55,603 nt of DNA. Source: Pseudomonadota bacterium. Its GTDB lineage: Bacteria; Pseudomonadota; Gammaproteobacteria; Burkholderiales; Rhodocyclaceae. Of this stretch, positions 18,799 through 27,253 are shown one piece after another. The position numbers and the translations under genes were made by a program. Location: assembly GCA_018241685.1 (NCBI GenBank), contig JAFEDJ010000033.1:1-55603 (forward strand). The letters run 5' to 3'. Position 1 is the stretch's first letter. Every line of letters starts with the position of its first letter. The notes beneath the pieces are model-generated. The model did not search any database. It saw nothing but the letters and a program-made list of their open reading frames with translations, and was not told the DNA's origin.

Positions 18799-19692
18799 AT
18801 GGCGCGGCGTGGAAAGAAGGAAGACGAGCACGAGAATCACGAGCGCTGGTTGGTCTCCTACGCCGACTTCATCACCCTGCTGTTCGCCTTCTTCGTGGTG
18901 ATGTATTCCCTCTCGTCCCTCAATGAGGGCAAGTACCGGATCATGTCTGATTCGGTGGTGAACGCCTTCCGCAATATCGCCAACAGCGAGAATCCGCGGA
19001 TCGTTTCGAATCCTATCTCGCCGATCCGTCCGAGCACTGCAACGCCGCCGAATGCTGCCGGCGAGACCGATGAGGCGCGCCGCTCGAAGGCCGAGCGGGT
19101 GCGTAACATGGCCGAAGAGATCCGCAAGGTGCTGGCTCCGTTGGTGGCCGATGGGCAGGTGCGGGTCACCGAAGGGGCATTTGGGATCACCGTCGAGATC
19201 AATGCCAGCGTCTTGTTTGCGCCGGGATACGCCCAGCTCGGCCCCGACGCCGTGCGTGCGCTGCGTGCGGTTGCGCAGGTGCTCGCCGGGGCAGAGTTCC
19301 CCATCACGGTCGAAGGGCATACCGACGTGACGCCGATCGCAACCCCAATGTTCCCGTCGAACTGGGAGCTGTCCGCTGTGCGGGCGTCAAGCGTGGTGCG
19401 CTTGTTTGTCGAGAATGGCGTGCAACCAGCTCGCCTGACTGCAGCCGGCTACGGCGATCAGCGGCCGGTTGCCGACAATGCGACTCCGGACGGGCGTGCC
19501 CGTAATCGTCGAGTCACCATCCTGATCGAGTCGCGGGTGGCCGAGCCGGAGCCTGGAAAGCCCGTCAAGGCATCGGGTGTTGCCGACTCCATCCTGCCCT
19601 CGACTGCGCTCCCGCCCCAGTCTCCGGCTGCAGTTCCTGGTGCTGCCGTCAGTGAGCCGTCGGCGGTGACTCCAACTCCGGGCGCACGTTGA
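18799..19692 (+). CDS. motD: MotD, flagellar motor stator B-type subunit
   Basis: 297 residues. A single transmembrane helix follows a basic N-terminus and contains the ion-binding Asp23 (LVSYADFITLLFAFFVVMYS). The C-terminal OmpA-like peptidoglycan-binding domain has VEGHTDVTPI and ARNRRVTILIE, then a ~45-residue proline/alanine-rich tail. With MotC it anchors to the cell wall and drives rotation. It converges with flgN; the 45-nt gap holds a short GCGGCT/AGCCGC hairpin. Confidence 0.95.
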   Translation: MARRGKKEDEHENHERWLVSYADFITLLFAFFVVMYSLSSLNEGKYRIMSDSVVNAFRNIANSENPRIVSNPISPIRPSTATPPNAAGETDEARRSKAERVRNMAEEIRKVLAPLVADGQVRVTEGAFGITVEINASVLFAPGYAQLGPDAVRALRAVAQVLAGAEFPITVEGHTDVTPIATPMFPSNWELSAVRASSVVRLFVENGVQPARLTAAGYGDQRPVADNATPDGRARNRRVTILIESRVAEPEPGKPVKASGVADSILPSTALPPQSPAAVPGAAVSEPSAVTPTPGAR

Positions 19693-19737
19693 TAAGCGGC
19701 TGAAGCGGTCAAGCCGCAGGCGTCGAGGGCGATCTGC

Positions 19738-20217
19738 TCAGGCCGAGCCGAGGTGGCGACTGCCTCCAGTTGGCCGCGACTGGCCGTCCTGGCCGTAGAT
19801 CTGCGGATGTTCGGCGGCGGCCAGCAGCGTGCTCAGGGCTTGCTGATTGTTCTGCAGGCGCTCAAGGATCAATTGTCCATTGACCCGATTGCGCTCCTTG
19901 GCCTCGCTCGCCATGGCGATCACCTTGTCCCAGTTGGCGAGCGCTTCAGGCAGGCCGCCGAGGGCAAGCCGGATATTCTCGTTGGTAACCCGAGCACCAG
20001 CCCGCGTGAACATCACTGTCCGGTCATCCGACAGGCGTTGCAGGGCACGGTATTGGCTCGTCTTTTCCTCGGCCAGCAGGGTCAATGCATCGATCTGGCC
20101 AGCGACAAGCAATTCTTCCTCCCGCTGCAGCAGCGCTAAGAACTGCTGCAAGCCGGCGCGCTCTTCACCGATCAGAATGGCGAGGCGATGGATGAAGTTC
20201 TGATCGACGGTTGCCAT
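19738..20217 (-). CDS. flgN: FlgN, export chaperone for FlgK and FlgL
   Basis: 159 residues, predominantly helical, similar in size to E. coli FlgN (138). The pattern LQQFLALLQREEELLVAGQID, then LLAEEKTSQYRAL, is typical of FlgN. It binds the hook-filament junction proteins FlgK and FlgL, both encoded in this window, and delivers them to FlhA. It lies 6 nt after flgM on the same strand, the usual flgA-flgM-flgN order. Confidence 0.9.
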   Translation of the reverse strand: MATVDQNFIHRLAILIGEERAGLQQFLALLQREEELLVAGQIDALTLLAEEKTSQYRALQRLSDDRTVMFTRAGARVTNENIRLALGGLPEALANWDKVIAMASEAKERNRVNGQLILERLQNNQQALSTLLAAAEHPQIYGQDGQSRPTGGSRHLGSA

Positions 20218-20223
20218 CTTTTA

Positions 20224-20538
20224 TCAGGCTTTGCCGGTCTGCGTGGAGAGCATCTGGCGGACGCTTTCGATCAGGCCGTCGGCGACCTTGCCGGTGTCCA
20301 CCTTGAAACGCCCTTCACTCATGGCCTGTTTGATTTCATCGACCTTTGCACTATCCACGACGGGAGTCCCGGAGATGGTTTCTTCCATCTGCTGCATGCG
20401 CGATGAGAGGGAGGAGATCTCCACCTTGTCGGTATCACCATTCGATGCCTGGGATTTGGTCGCGTCTTTGGAGGCGCGGGTCCGCCCGTCGTTGGACGGC
20501 AGGCCACCGGCCGATTTGACGGAATTGTCTATCTTCAC
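20224..20538 (-). CDS. flgM: FlgM, anti-sigma-28 factor
   Basis: 104 residues. The GTG at 20538 is chosen because the family begins MKIDNSVKS and AAAGGG lies upstream; the longer open frame would run over the promoter. A low-complexity N-terminal half (polar, disordered, needed for export) precedes the FliA-binding C-terminal helices (KVDEIKQAMSEGRFKVD, VADGLIESVRQMLS). It blocks FliA until the hook is complete, then is exported. A sigma-28-like promoter lies directly upstream, giving autogenous control. Confidence 0.95.
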   Translation of the reverse strand: MKIDNSVKSAGGLPSNDGRTRASKDATKSQASNGDTDKVEISSLSSRMQQMEETISGTPVVDSAKVDEIKQAMSEGRFKVDTGKVADGLIESVRQMLSTQTGKA

Positions 20539-20570
20539 GGTCTTGCCCTTTCTTCCAGAAGTCGTTCGAG

Positions 20571-20597
20571 TCAACGACTCATGGGACCAAAACTTTA
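20571..20597 (-). promoter_or_regulatory. FliA (sigma-28) promoter of flgMN
   Basis: Read on the minus strand: TAAAGTTT (20597-20590), an 11-nt spacer, then GTCGTTGA (20578-20571). The -35 is a perfect match to the sigma-28 consensus; the -10 matches five of eight. It lies about 33 nt before the flgM GTG, within the flgA-flgM gap, so it would serve flgM and flgN independently of flgA. Confidence 0.65.
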
Positions 20598-20624
20598 ACC
20601 CGTTCGGGTGCGGTGGGGAACGCC

Positions 20625-21329
20625 TCAAGGCGTAATGATTTCGATAAATCCGCCGTTGCGCGCCACGCCGCGTACCACTTGCCCGGTGCTCAGGCGGACT
20701 TGTGCCCCCTGACCGTCGCTGGCGGTGCTGAGGGCTGTCCCATCGTTGGCGACTTCGAACCCGGCACCTCGGGAAATGACCTTCACCGGCTGGCCTTGAA
20801 CGACGGCGGGCGGCAGGCGCAGGTGGCTGGCGGCGAGCGGTTTGCCGGCCGCCAGGGAGATCCGGGCGGCGTAGCCGATAGCCTGGGAAGGATCGGTCAG
20901 GACATCTGAGGCCTGGGCGCTCAGCTCGCCGGTTTCACGACGTAGATCATTGGTGCCGATGATCTGCCCGGCGAGCAGGGGCGCCGCCGTAACCAGATAA
21001 ACGCCCTTGACCCGAACCTCGGCAGGTACGTAGGCAGACCAGGTGCTTGGCGCAAGGCAGCGCACGCCCACGGTCAGGCGGCCCCATTGCCGGCTGCCGG
21101 GCGGCAGGAAAGCTTCTAGTTGGAGGCAGGCCGGCAGAGCGTTGTCGGAGGCAAAATCGCCAACTTGGACGCTGACTTCGCCGGGCAGGCTATGGCTTTG
21201 TATGTTGAGGAAACGGGCAACCTCGGCACGTACGGGGGCGGGATCCTGGCGCGCAAAAGCGGGTTGAAACGGGTGTGCCAGGCCCAGCAGAGCCAGTACG
21301 GACAGCAGGTGACAAAAGACGGACTTCAT
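20625..21329 (-). CDS. flgA: FlgA, P-ring assembly chaperone
   Basis: 234 residues. An N-terminal Sec signal peptide (VFCHLLSVLALLGLAHPF.. cut near AFA) exports it to the periplasm, where it helps FlgI form the P ring. The SAF-domain region (GVYLVTAAPLLAGQIIGTND) and the C-terminal QVRLSTGQVVRGVARNGG are typical of FlgA. It is divergent from flgB across a 326-nt control region and lies upstream of flgM on the same strand. Confidence 0.94.
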   Translation of the reverse strand: MKSVFCHLLSVLALLGLAHPFQPAFARQDPAPVRAEVARFLNIQSHSLPGEVSVQVGDFASDNALPACLQLEAFLPPGSRQWGRLTVGVRCLAPSTWSAYVPAEVRVKGVYLVTAAPLLAGQIIGTNDLRRETGELSAQASDVLTDPSQAIGYAARISLAAGKPLAASHLRLPPAVVQGQPVKVISRGAGFEVANDGTALSTASDGQGAQVRLSTGQVVRGVARNGGFIEIITP

Positions 21330-21446
21330 GGAGCGAAGAGTAGGGATGTGTGTTCCTATTCGACCACGTCCGGCGCCGAAGTGCGAAAAAAACAGATGTC
21401 CCCGTGCCGACTACGGCTTGAGGCGGGCGGCGCTTGCCGGTTCGGG

Positions 21447-21461
21447 CGGCAAAGTTTGCCG
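21447..21461. repeat. 15-nt perfect palindrome, possible operator
   Basis: CGGCAAA-G-TTTGCCG, seven-base arms around a single central base. It lies about 110 nt upstream of the flgB sigma-54 promoter and about 120 nt upstream of flgA, a suitable place for an activator or repressor. No known regulator is assigned. Confidence 0.5.
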
Positions 21462-21486
21462 TGGCGGCCGGGAGGGGCTGCGCACA

Positions 21487-21503
21487 GGCATTAAATTGAT
21501 GCC
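21487..21503. promoter_or_regulatory. Candidate FleQ-type activator site
   Basis: GGCATTAAATTGATGCC, an inverted repeat with arms GGCAT/ATGCC. Its first 14 bases match 11 of the 13 defined positions of the Pseudomonas FleQ box as I remember it (GTCaNTAAAtTGAC). It is 53 nt upstream of the sigma-54 promoter for flgB, close to the distance used by enhancer-binding activators. No fleQ gene is in the window. Confidence 0.5.
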
Positions 21504-21555
21504 GGATTTACCGCCTGTTTGGGCCATCAATGTCGCCGCTTGCCGCGTAGAGTGC

Positions 21556-21573
21556 TTGGCACGGAAGGTGCAT
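21556..21573 (+). promoter_or_regulatory. Sigma-54 promoter of flgBCDEF
   Basis: TTGGCACGGAAGGTGCAT. The -24 element TTGGCACG is perfect; the -12 element reads GTGCA in place of TTGCA; the GG-to-GC spacing is the required 10 nt. It lies ~82 nt before the flgB start. Confidence 0.85.
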
Positions 21574-21655
21574 TGAATTGCACGAAGACCGCGCTGCCTT
21601 GCATGAACGAAAAATGTAACGGCACCGCAGGGAACAAACTTTAAAGGTGAATCAA

Positions 21656-22063
21656 ATGGCCGATCGACTGGACAACGAACTGCGCTTCCATCAGACGGCG
21701 CTGAACGTGCGGGCGTATCGCCAGCAAGTGATCGCCTCCAACATCGCCAATGCCGACACGCCCAACTACAAGGCCCGTGACGTCGACTTCCGCGAAGCCC
21801 TGAATGGCGCGTTGGGGGGAAAGACGAGTGGGCTGCCTCTCGCCACGACGTCTGTTGCTCACCTGCCGGGCAGCAGTGCCGGCAACGTGCTGGATGCCAG
21901 CCTCAAGTACCGGACGGAAGAGCAGGGCGCCATCGACGGTAATACGGTGAGCATGGATGCGGAGCGCAGTGCGTTTGCCGAAAACTCGGTGCAGTACCAG
22001 GCCAGCATCACCTTCATCAACGGCCTGCTGCGCTCCATGCAGCAAGCCATCCAGGGTCAGTAA
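21656..22063 (+). CDS. flgB: FlgB, proximal rod protein
   Basis: 135 residues. N-terminal rod signature: LRFHQTALNVRAYRQQVIAS followed by NIANADTPNYKARDVDF. The C-terminal helix is SVQYQASITFINGLLRSM. It is exported by the flagellar type III system and polymerises at the base of the rod. ATG 21656 has AAAGGTG eight bases upstream; a GTG at 21647 is in frame but overlaps that site. Confidence 0.95.
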   Translation: MADRLDNELRFHQTALNVRAYRQQVIASNIANADTPNYKARDVDFREALNGALGGKTSGLPLATTSVAHLPGSSAGNVLDASLKYRTEEQGAIDGNTVSMDAERSAFAENSVQYQASITFINGLLRSMQQAIQGQ

Positions 22064-22073
22064 GGAGCGCATC

Positions 22074-22478
22074 GTGAGCATGCTCAACGTCTTCCACGTG
22101 GCCGGTAGCGCGCTGACCGCCCAGTCTCTGCGCCTCAACACGACTGCCAGCAACCTGGCCAACGCCGACAGCATCACCTCGAGCAATGGCCAGCCCTACA
22201 AGGCCAAGCAGGTGGTCTTTGCGGCGACGCCGATGGCCGGGCCAGGTGCCCAGGGCGTGCAGGTCACGCAGATTGTCGAAAGCGCGGCGCCGATGCGCAT
22301 GGTGTACGACCCCAAGAGCCCGGCCGCCAATGGGGAAGGCTACGTGGCGCTGCCGAATGTGAATGTGGTCGAAGAAATGACCAACATGATTTCGGCGTCC
22401 CGGGCCTACCAGACCAATGCTGAAGTCATGGGGACGGCCAAGTCCCTGATGGAAAAAACCCTGGCCATCGGCCAGTAA
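22074..22478 (+). CDS. flgC: FlgC, proximal rod protein
   Basis: 134 residues from GTG 22074, chosen because AGGAG lies six bases before it and the family begins with a short residue run before NVFxxAGSA. Rod signature MLNVFHVAGSALTAQSLRLN, then TASNLANADS; C-terminal VNVVEEMTNMISASRAYQTN is the conserved rod/hook coiled-coil motif. ATG 22080 is the alternative start. It is 10 nt after flgB. Confidence 0.95.
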   Translation: MSMLNVFHVAGSALTAQSLRLNTTASNLANADSITSSNGQPYKAKQVVFAATPMAGPGAQGVQVTQIVESAAPMRMVYDPKSPAANGEGYVALPNVNVVEEMTNMISASRAYQTNAEVMGTAKSLMEKTLAIGQ

Positions 22479-22493
22479 GCGTAACGGAGCACG

Positions 22494-23180
22494 ATGATGA
22501 GTACCGTCAATTCCAGCACTTCGACCACTGCCGCGGATGCGCTGGCGGCGTTGCAGAAATCTTCGACGACATCCACCAGCAAGACTGACGATGCACAGAC
22601 CCGCTTCCTGAAGCTGCTCACCGAGCAGCTCAAGAATCAGGATCCGCTGAACCCCACCGACAACGCGCAGATGACGTCGCAGCTGGCCCAGATCAGCACC
22701 GTAAGTGGCATCGACAAGCTCAATGCGACGCTGACTTCCCTGCTCGATCAGTCCCAGTCCGGCGACGCGCTGCAAGCCGCGGCGCTGGTGGGCAAGGGCG
22801 TGATGGTCTCGGGCAATTCCTTGGCCCTGTCGAGCAGCAAGGCTTACGGCGGTTTCGAGGTCACCAGCCCCGCCGACAAGGTGACGGTCACGATCAAGGA
22901 TTCCAGCGGCAACGAGGTGCGCAAGATGGAACTGGGCGCCGTCGATGAGGCCGGGGTCTACAATTTTGCTTGGGATGGCACAACCAACAACGGCAGCGTC
23001 GCGGCCGACGGCAAGTACACGATCAGTGTCAGCGCGACCCGTGGCGATACCGACGTCAAGCCGACAGCGCTGACGCTGACTACGGTGAATAGCGTGCTGC
23101 GCTCCAGCACGGGCAGCGTGTCGCTGGATGTGGGGTCGGGTAATACCGTCGGCCTGTCCGATATCAAGCAGATTCTGTAA
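22494..23180 (+). CDS. flgD: FlgD, hook-capping protein
   Basis: 228 residues, similar to E. coli FlgD (231). The conserved N-terminal block TRFLKLLTEQLKNQDPLNPT, then DNAQMTSQLAQISTVSGI, is diagnostic, and the C-terminal half contains Ig-like/FLG-type repeats (ADKVTVTIKDSSGNEVRKM, YNFAWDGTTNNGS). It caps the growing hook and allows FlgE subunits to assemble. ATGATG at 22494 follows ACGGAG. Confidence 0.95.
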   Translation: MMSTVNSSTSTTAADALAALQKSSTTSTSKTDDAQTRFLKLLTEQLKNQDPLNPTDNAQMTSQLAQISTVSGIDKLNATLTSLLDQSQSGDALQAAALVGKGVMVSGNSLALSSSKAYGGFEVTSPADKVTVTIKDSSGNEVRKMELGAVDEAGVYNFAWDGTTNNGSVAADGKYTISVSATRGDTDVKPTALTLTTVNSVLRSSTGSVSLDVGSGNTVGLSDIKQIL

Positions 23181-23192
23181 GCGGAGACGAAA

Positions 23193-24863
23193 ATGGGATT
23201 CCAACAAGGTTTGAGCGGCCTGTCGATTGCGTCCAAGGCCCTTGAAGCGATCAGCAATAACGTGTCCAACTCCGGGACCGTCGGCTACAAGGAAGCCGTT
23301 GCCCAGTTCTCCGACGTGTTCGCGGCCTCACTGGCAAGCGGTGCGACCCAAGTGGGTATCGGTGCGCAGGTTTCCAAGGTTGCCCAGCAGTTCGGCCAGG
23401 GCAATATCACGACCAGTACCAATGGCCTGGACCTGGCGATCAATGGTCAGGGTTTCTTCCGCATGGATAACGCAGGGGCCATTACCTATAGCCGGAACGG
23501 TCAGTTTCAGACCGACAAGAACGGCTACATCGTGAATGCCCAGGGGTTGCGCCTGACTGGCAAGGTTGCCGACGCGAATGGCGTGCTGACGGGGGCGACC
23601 GGCGATCTCAAGCTCAATCTCAGCGATGCCAAGCCTCAGGCGACCGGCAATGCCGGCTACAACGTCAATCTGGACTCCCGCTCGGCCACGCCGACGTCGC
23701 TCACTGCGGCGTCGGGGACCAGCGCGGCGATCACTTCGCTGACGGGGCCCTCTCCGTCCTTCACGATCGCTTCGACCGACCAGTTGACCTTCCAGCTCGA
23801 TGGTGAAACCGGCTCCACGGTGGTAAACCTGCCGGCTGGAACCTATAGCGACGTGGGATCCCTGGCTGCGGCGATCCAGACCTCCATCGATCAGAGTTCC
23901 CTCAAGGGGCGTATCAAGGTGTCGGGCGATAGTACCCCGGCCATTACGTTCACGTCGGCCCGTACGGGTCGTCTGTCCGGCATCACCGTGACCGGTACAT
24001 TGGCTTCCTTGCTGCCCGCGACGACTACACAGGGCAGCAATGCCAACTTCAGCATCAATGATCCGTCCAGCTACACGAGCTCCACGTCCCAGACGGTCTA
24101 CGATTCTCTCGGTAATCCGCACACCCAGTCCCTGTATTTCGTGAAGACCGCCCAGGCCAACACCTGGGACGTATACAGCAGTCTGGATGGGCTGCCGCCG
24201 CAGATCAACGCGGATGCGCAGAAGCTGGCCCAGTCCCAGACCCCCCCGCAGACCACCACCGAAAACCGCTGGATGTCGATCAGTTTTGACAGCAACGGTG
24301 TCTTCCAGAGCAGCAGCCTCTACCAGATCGATCCGGCCAATCCGACCCAAATGGCCTATGTGCAGAGCCCGAGCTCCAAGGTTAAGGTCAATTACGACAT
24401 TACGACGGGTGCAACTACTCAGTTGAGCTTCGATGTCAATCTGGCCGGCACGACCCAGTTCGGCAACAGCTACGGGATCAACCAGCTGACCCAGGACGGC
24501 TTCACCACCGGCAAGCTGTCGGGCCTGAGCGTCAGTGCCGACGGTACGGTGCTGGGCAACTTCAGTAATGGTCAGTCGCGGGTCATGGGGCAGGTGTATC
24601 TGGTCAGCTTCCAGAACCCGAACGGCCTCAAGTCCATCGGCGGCAATCAGTGGGTGTCCACCAGCGACTCCGGGCCGGAGCAGCCCAATGCCCCGGGCAC
24701 CGGCGTGCTGGGGGTGATCCAGTCTGGCGCCCTGGAAGACTCCAACGTCGATCTGACTGCCGAACTGGTCAATATGATCACCCAGCAGCGTGCTTACCAG
24801 GCCAATGCCCAGTCCATCAAGACCGAGGATCAGGTGCTGCAGACGCTGGTCAACCTGCGTTGA
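23193..24863 (+). CDS. flgE: FlgE, flagellar hook protein
   Basis: 556 residues, longer than E. coli FlgE (402). The N-terminal helix MGFQQGLSGLSIASKALEAI and NNVSNSGTVGYKEAVAQFSD, plus GQGFFRMDNAGAITYSRNGQ, are typical of the FlgE/F/G family; the C-terminus ends VDLTAELVNMITQQRAYQAN. The extra length is in the surface-exposed middle domain, rich in serine, threonine and glycine, which commonly varies between species. It polymerises into the hook after the rod. Confidence 0.96.
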   Translation: MGFQQGLSGLSIASKALEAISNNVSNSGTVGYKEAVAQFSDVFAASLASGATQVGIGAQVSKVAQQFGQGNITTSTNGLDLAINGQGFFRMDNAGAITYSRNGQFQTDKNGYIVNAQGLRLTGKVADANGVLTGATGDLKLNLSDAKPQATGNAGYNVNLDSRSATPTSLTAASGTSAAITSLTGPSPSFTIASTDQLTFQLDGETGSTVVNLPAGTYSDVGSLAAAIQTSIDQSSLKGRIKVSGDSTPAITFTSARTGRLSGITVTGTLASLLPATTTQGSNANFSINDPSSYTSSTSQTVYDSLGNPHTQSLYFVKTAQANTWDVYSSLDGLPPQINADAQKLAQSQTPPQTTTENRWMSISFDSNGVFQSSSLYQIDPANPTQMAYVQSPSSKVKVNYDITTGATTQLSFDVNLAGTTQFGNSYGINQLTQDGFTTGKLSGLSVSADGTVLGNFSNGQSRVMGQVYLVSFQNPNGLKSIGGNQWVSTSDSGPEQPNAPGTGVLGVIQSGALEDSNVDLTAELVNMITQQRAYQANAQSIKTEDQVLQTLVNLR

Positions 24864-24883
24864 TGAACCCTTCGGGATAAGTC

Positions 24884-25624
24884 ATGGACCGTCTGATCTA
24901 TACCGCGATGACTGGCGCCTCCTCTACGATGGGGCAGGAGGCATCCGTTGCCCACAATATGGCCAACGCCACCAGTACCGGCTTCAAGGCGGAACTGCAT
25001 CGCCTGCGCGCGGTGCCGGTCCAGAACGCCTTGTTGCCGACCCGGGCCTTCGTCGTCGATGCCAGCGTGTCGGACGATTTTTCTTCCGGCGCGCTGCAGA
25101 GTACCGGGCGTGGGCTGGACATGGCGATCCAGGGCAAGGGCTGGTTTGCCGTGCAGTTGCCGGACGGTACTGAAGCTTATACGCGCAACGGCAGCTTTGA
25201 GGTCAGTCCCAACGGCGTCCTGCAGACCCGCAGCGGTTTGCCGGTGCTCGGCAACGGTGGTCCGATCACTGTTCCGCCGGATGTGGAAATGCAATTGGGG
25301 GGCGACGGCACGCTGTCCACGGTTCAGCGCTCCGGCTCCCGCAACAACACGAGCGCAGTGGACCAGCTCAAGCTCGTCAATCCGCCCGAGCAGGATCTGC
25401 AGCGTGGTGCCGATGGGCTGTTCCGCCTGGCAAATGGTGCCCAGGCGCCGGCAGATCCTGCCGTCAAGGTTGCCGCCGGCTATCTGGAGGGCAGCAACGT
25501 CAATGTCGTCGAGCAGATGGTGTCGATGATTTCCCTGTCCCGGCAGTACGAAATGCAGACCAAGATGCTGACGACCGCCAAGGAGATGGACCAGTCCGCC
25601 ACGCAGCTCGTTTCCAAGAGCTGA
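24884..25624 (+). CDS. flgF: FlgF, proximal rod protein
   Basis: 246 residues. N-terminal [20 protein letters not shown] with [20 protein letters not shown]; central [19 protein letters not shown] and [21 protein letters not shown]-terminal [20 protein letters not shown]. All are FlgF/FlgG-family features, and the MDRLIYTAM start is typical of FlgF. It ends the first rod-hook block; a hairpin and a new promoter separate it from flgG. Confidence 0.95.
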   Translation: MDRLIYTAMTGASSTMGQEASVAHNMANATSTGFKAELHRLRAVPVQNALLPTRAFVVDASVSDDFSSGALQSTGRGLDMAIQGKGWFAVQLPDGTEAYTRNGSFEVSPNGVLQTRSGLPVLGNGGPITVPPDVEMQLGGDGTLSTVQRSGSRNNTSAVDQLKLVNPPEQDLQRGADGLFRLANGAQAPADPAVKVAAGYLEGSNVNVVEQMVSMISLSRQYEMQTKMLTTAKEMDQSATQLVSKS

Positions 25625-25638
25625 ATGGTGCTGACGAA

Positions 25639-25664
25639 ACCGGAATAGAAGGGGCTTTTCCGGT
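25639..25664 (+). terminator. Weak hairpin between flgF and flgG
   Basis: ACCGGAA (25639-25645) pairs with TTCCGGT (25658-25664) around a 12-nt loop. There is no T-run. It could reduce read-through from flgBCDEF, since a new promoter follows at 25677. Confidence 0.4.
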
Positions 25665-25676
25665 CTGCTCCGAGGC

Positions 25677-25692
25677 TGGAACACCTCTTGCT
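25677..25692 (+). promoter_or_regulatory. Sigma-54 promoter of flgGHIJ
   Basis: TGGAACACCTCTTGCT. It has the -24 GG and -12 GC at the correct 10-nt separation and a perfect TTGCT at -12; TGGAAC differs from TGGCAC by one base. It lies ~70 nt before the flgG start. Confidence 0.82.
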
Positions 25693-25761
25693 CTGTCTAG
25701 TATCGAATCCGCTGCATCGGTCGATCTTGCCGGTGCAGTAACCAGACACCAGGAGCCCTCC

Positions 25762-26547
25762 ATGCTCATCCGTTCCCTCTCGACCGCCGCTTCTGGCCTC
25801 GAGGCCCAGCAGACCCAGTTGGACGTCATCTCCAACAATCTGGCCAACGTCTCCACCAATGGTTTCAAGCGTTCACGGGCGGTCTTCGAGGATCTGCTGT
25901 ATCAGAACCTGCGCCAACCCGGCGCCCAGTCGACGCAGCAGACGACGATTCCGTCGGGCTTGCAGATCGGTGTCGGCGTGCGGCCCATCGCGACGGAGCG
26001 CAACCACACCCAGGGTTCGCTGACGCAGACCGGCAATGCGCTGGACGTAGCGATCAACGGCGAGGGCTTCTTCCAGATCCTGCTGCCCGACGGCACGACC
26101 GCCTATACCCGGGACGGTGCTTTCCAGAAGGATTCCAATGGGCAGATCGTGACCTCCAGCGGCTATCCGCTGCAGCCGGCCATCACGATCCCCTCCAACG
26201 CCTTGTCCCTGACCATCGGCAAGGACGGCGTGGTATCGGTGACCTTGCCCAACCAGACCGCACCTTCCCAGATCGGCAACATCCAGGTGGCCAGCTTCGT
26301 CAATCCTGGCGGCCTGCAGAGTGTCGGTGAAAACCTGTTCCTCGAGACCGCTGCCAGCGGAACGCCGAATCCGAACACGCCGGGTACCAATGGCGTCGGC
26401 GTGCTCAACCAGACCTACGTGGAGTCCTCCAACGTGAACGTGGCAGAGGAACTGGTGCTGATGATCCAGACCCAGCGTGCCTATGAGCTCAATTCCAAGG
26501 CGGTGTCCACGTCCGATGCGATGCTCGGCAAGCTGACCTCCCTGTAA
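25762..26547 (+). CDS. flgG: FlgG, distal rod protein
   Basis: 261 residues, almost the same length as E. coli FlgG (260). Signature [40 protein letters not shown], then [19 protein letters not shown] and [21 protein letters not shown]-terminal [20 protein letters not shown]. It forms the distal rod on which the P and L rings are built by FlgI and FlgH, encoded next. Confidence 0.97.
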   Translation: MLIRSLSTAASGLEAQQTQLDVISNNLANVSTNGFKRSRAVFEDLLYQNLRQPGAQSTQQTTIPSGLQIGVGVRPIATERNHTQGSLTQTGNALDVAINGEGFFQILLPDGTTAYTRDGAFQKDSNGQIVTSSGYPLQPAITIPSNALSLTIGKDGVVSVTLPNQTAPSQIGNIQVASFVNPGGLQSVGENLFLETAASGTPNPNTPGTNGVGVLNQTYVESSNVNVAEELVLMIQTQRAYELNSKAVSTSDAMLGKLTSL

Positions 26548-26570
26548 GTCCTGAGCCGCGGAGATTGATC

Positions 26571-27248
26571 GTGTTTCTGTCCCGTCCTTTTTTCGTGCTG
26601 TTGCTCGCTGGGCTGAGCGGCTGTGCCGCGCTGCAGAGCACGCCGCCGACCGCCGTGCACCAGCCGATGACCATCCGCCCGGAGCCGCGGACGTCCCAGG
26701 CGTCCCAGGCAGGTTCGATCTTCCAGCCGAGCTTCTCGCGCCCGTTGTTCGAAGATCGGCGGGCCCGCTTCGTCGGCGACGTGATCACCATCAATCTGGT
26801 CGAACAGACCGCCGCAAGCAAGAAGTCGTCGGCAACGGCGGAGCGCAATTCCAGTCTCAGCGCGTCGTTGTCCGGCCTGGCCAAGGTGCCGTTGGCCGGC
26901 GCGCTCAACGGGCTCGGGGCGACGGCGTCCGACGCGAGCAAGTTCGGCGGCAAGGGGGACGCGGCGGCCAACAATGCCTTCACCGGTACGATCACGACGA
27001 CCGTCATTGAGGTGCTGTCCAACGGCAACCTGCTGGTGTCCGGCGAAAAGCAGATCGCCATCAACCAGGGCAACGAATTCATCCGCTTCTCAGGCATCGT
27101 CAATCCGGTGTACATGACTGGTGGCAACACCGTGCAGTCCACCCAGGTGGCCGATGCGCGCATCGAGTACCGGGCCAACGGCTATATCGATGAAACCGAG
27201 AACATGGGCTGGCTGCAGCGTTTCTTCGTGAACGTGCTGCCTTTCTGA
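26571..27248 (+). CDS. flgH: FlgH, L-ring lipoprotein
   Basis: 225 residues. Type II signal peptide [18 protein letters not shown] with lipobox LSGC, so it is lipidated and placed in the outer membrane. The body shows the FlgH motifs [36 protein letters not shown] and the C-terminal [20 protein letters not shown], then [13 protein letters not shown] 26571 is chosen because GGAG lies eight bases upstream; a TTG at 26565 would be too close to it. Confidence 0.95.
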   Translation: MFLSRPFFVLLLAGLSGCAALQSTPPTAVHQPMTIRPEPRTSQASQAGSIFQPSFSRPLFEDRRARFVGDVITINLVEQTAASKKSSATAERNSSLSASLSGLAKVPLAGALNGLGATASDASKFGGKGDAAANNAFTGTITTTVIEVLSNGNLLVSGEKQIAINQGNEFIRFSGIVNPVYMTGGNTVQSTQVADARIEYRANGYIDETENMGWLQRFFVNVLPF

Positions 27249-27253
27249 GGGGC

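Larger units (their letters stand above)
21330..21655. promoter_or_regulatory. flgA/flgB divergent control region
   Basis: 326 nt without a gene. It contains a perfect 15-nt palindrome (21447-21461), a 17-nt inverted repeat resembling a FleQ box (21487-21503) and a sigma-54 promoter toward flgB (21556-21573). No promoter toward flgA was recognised. Confidence 0.7.
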
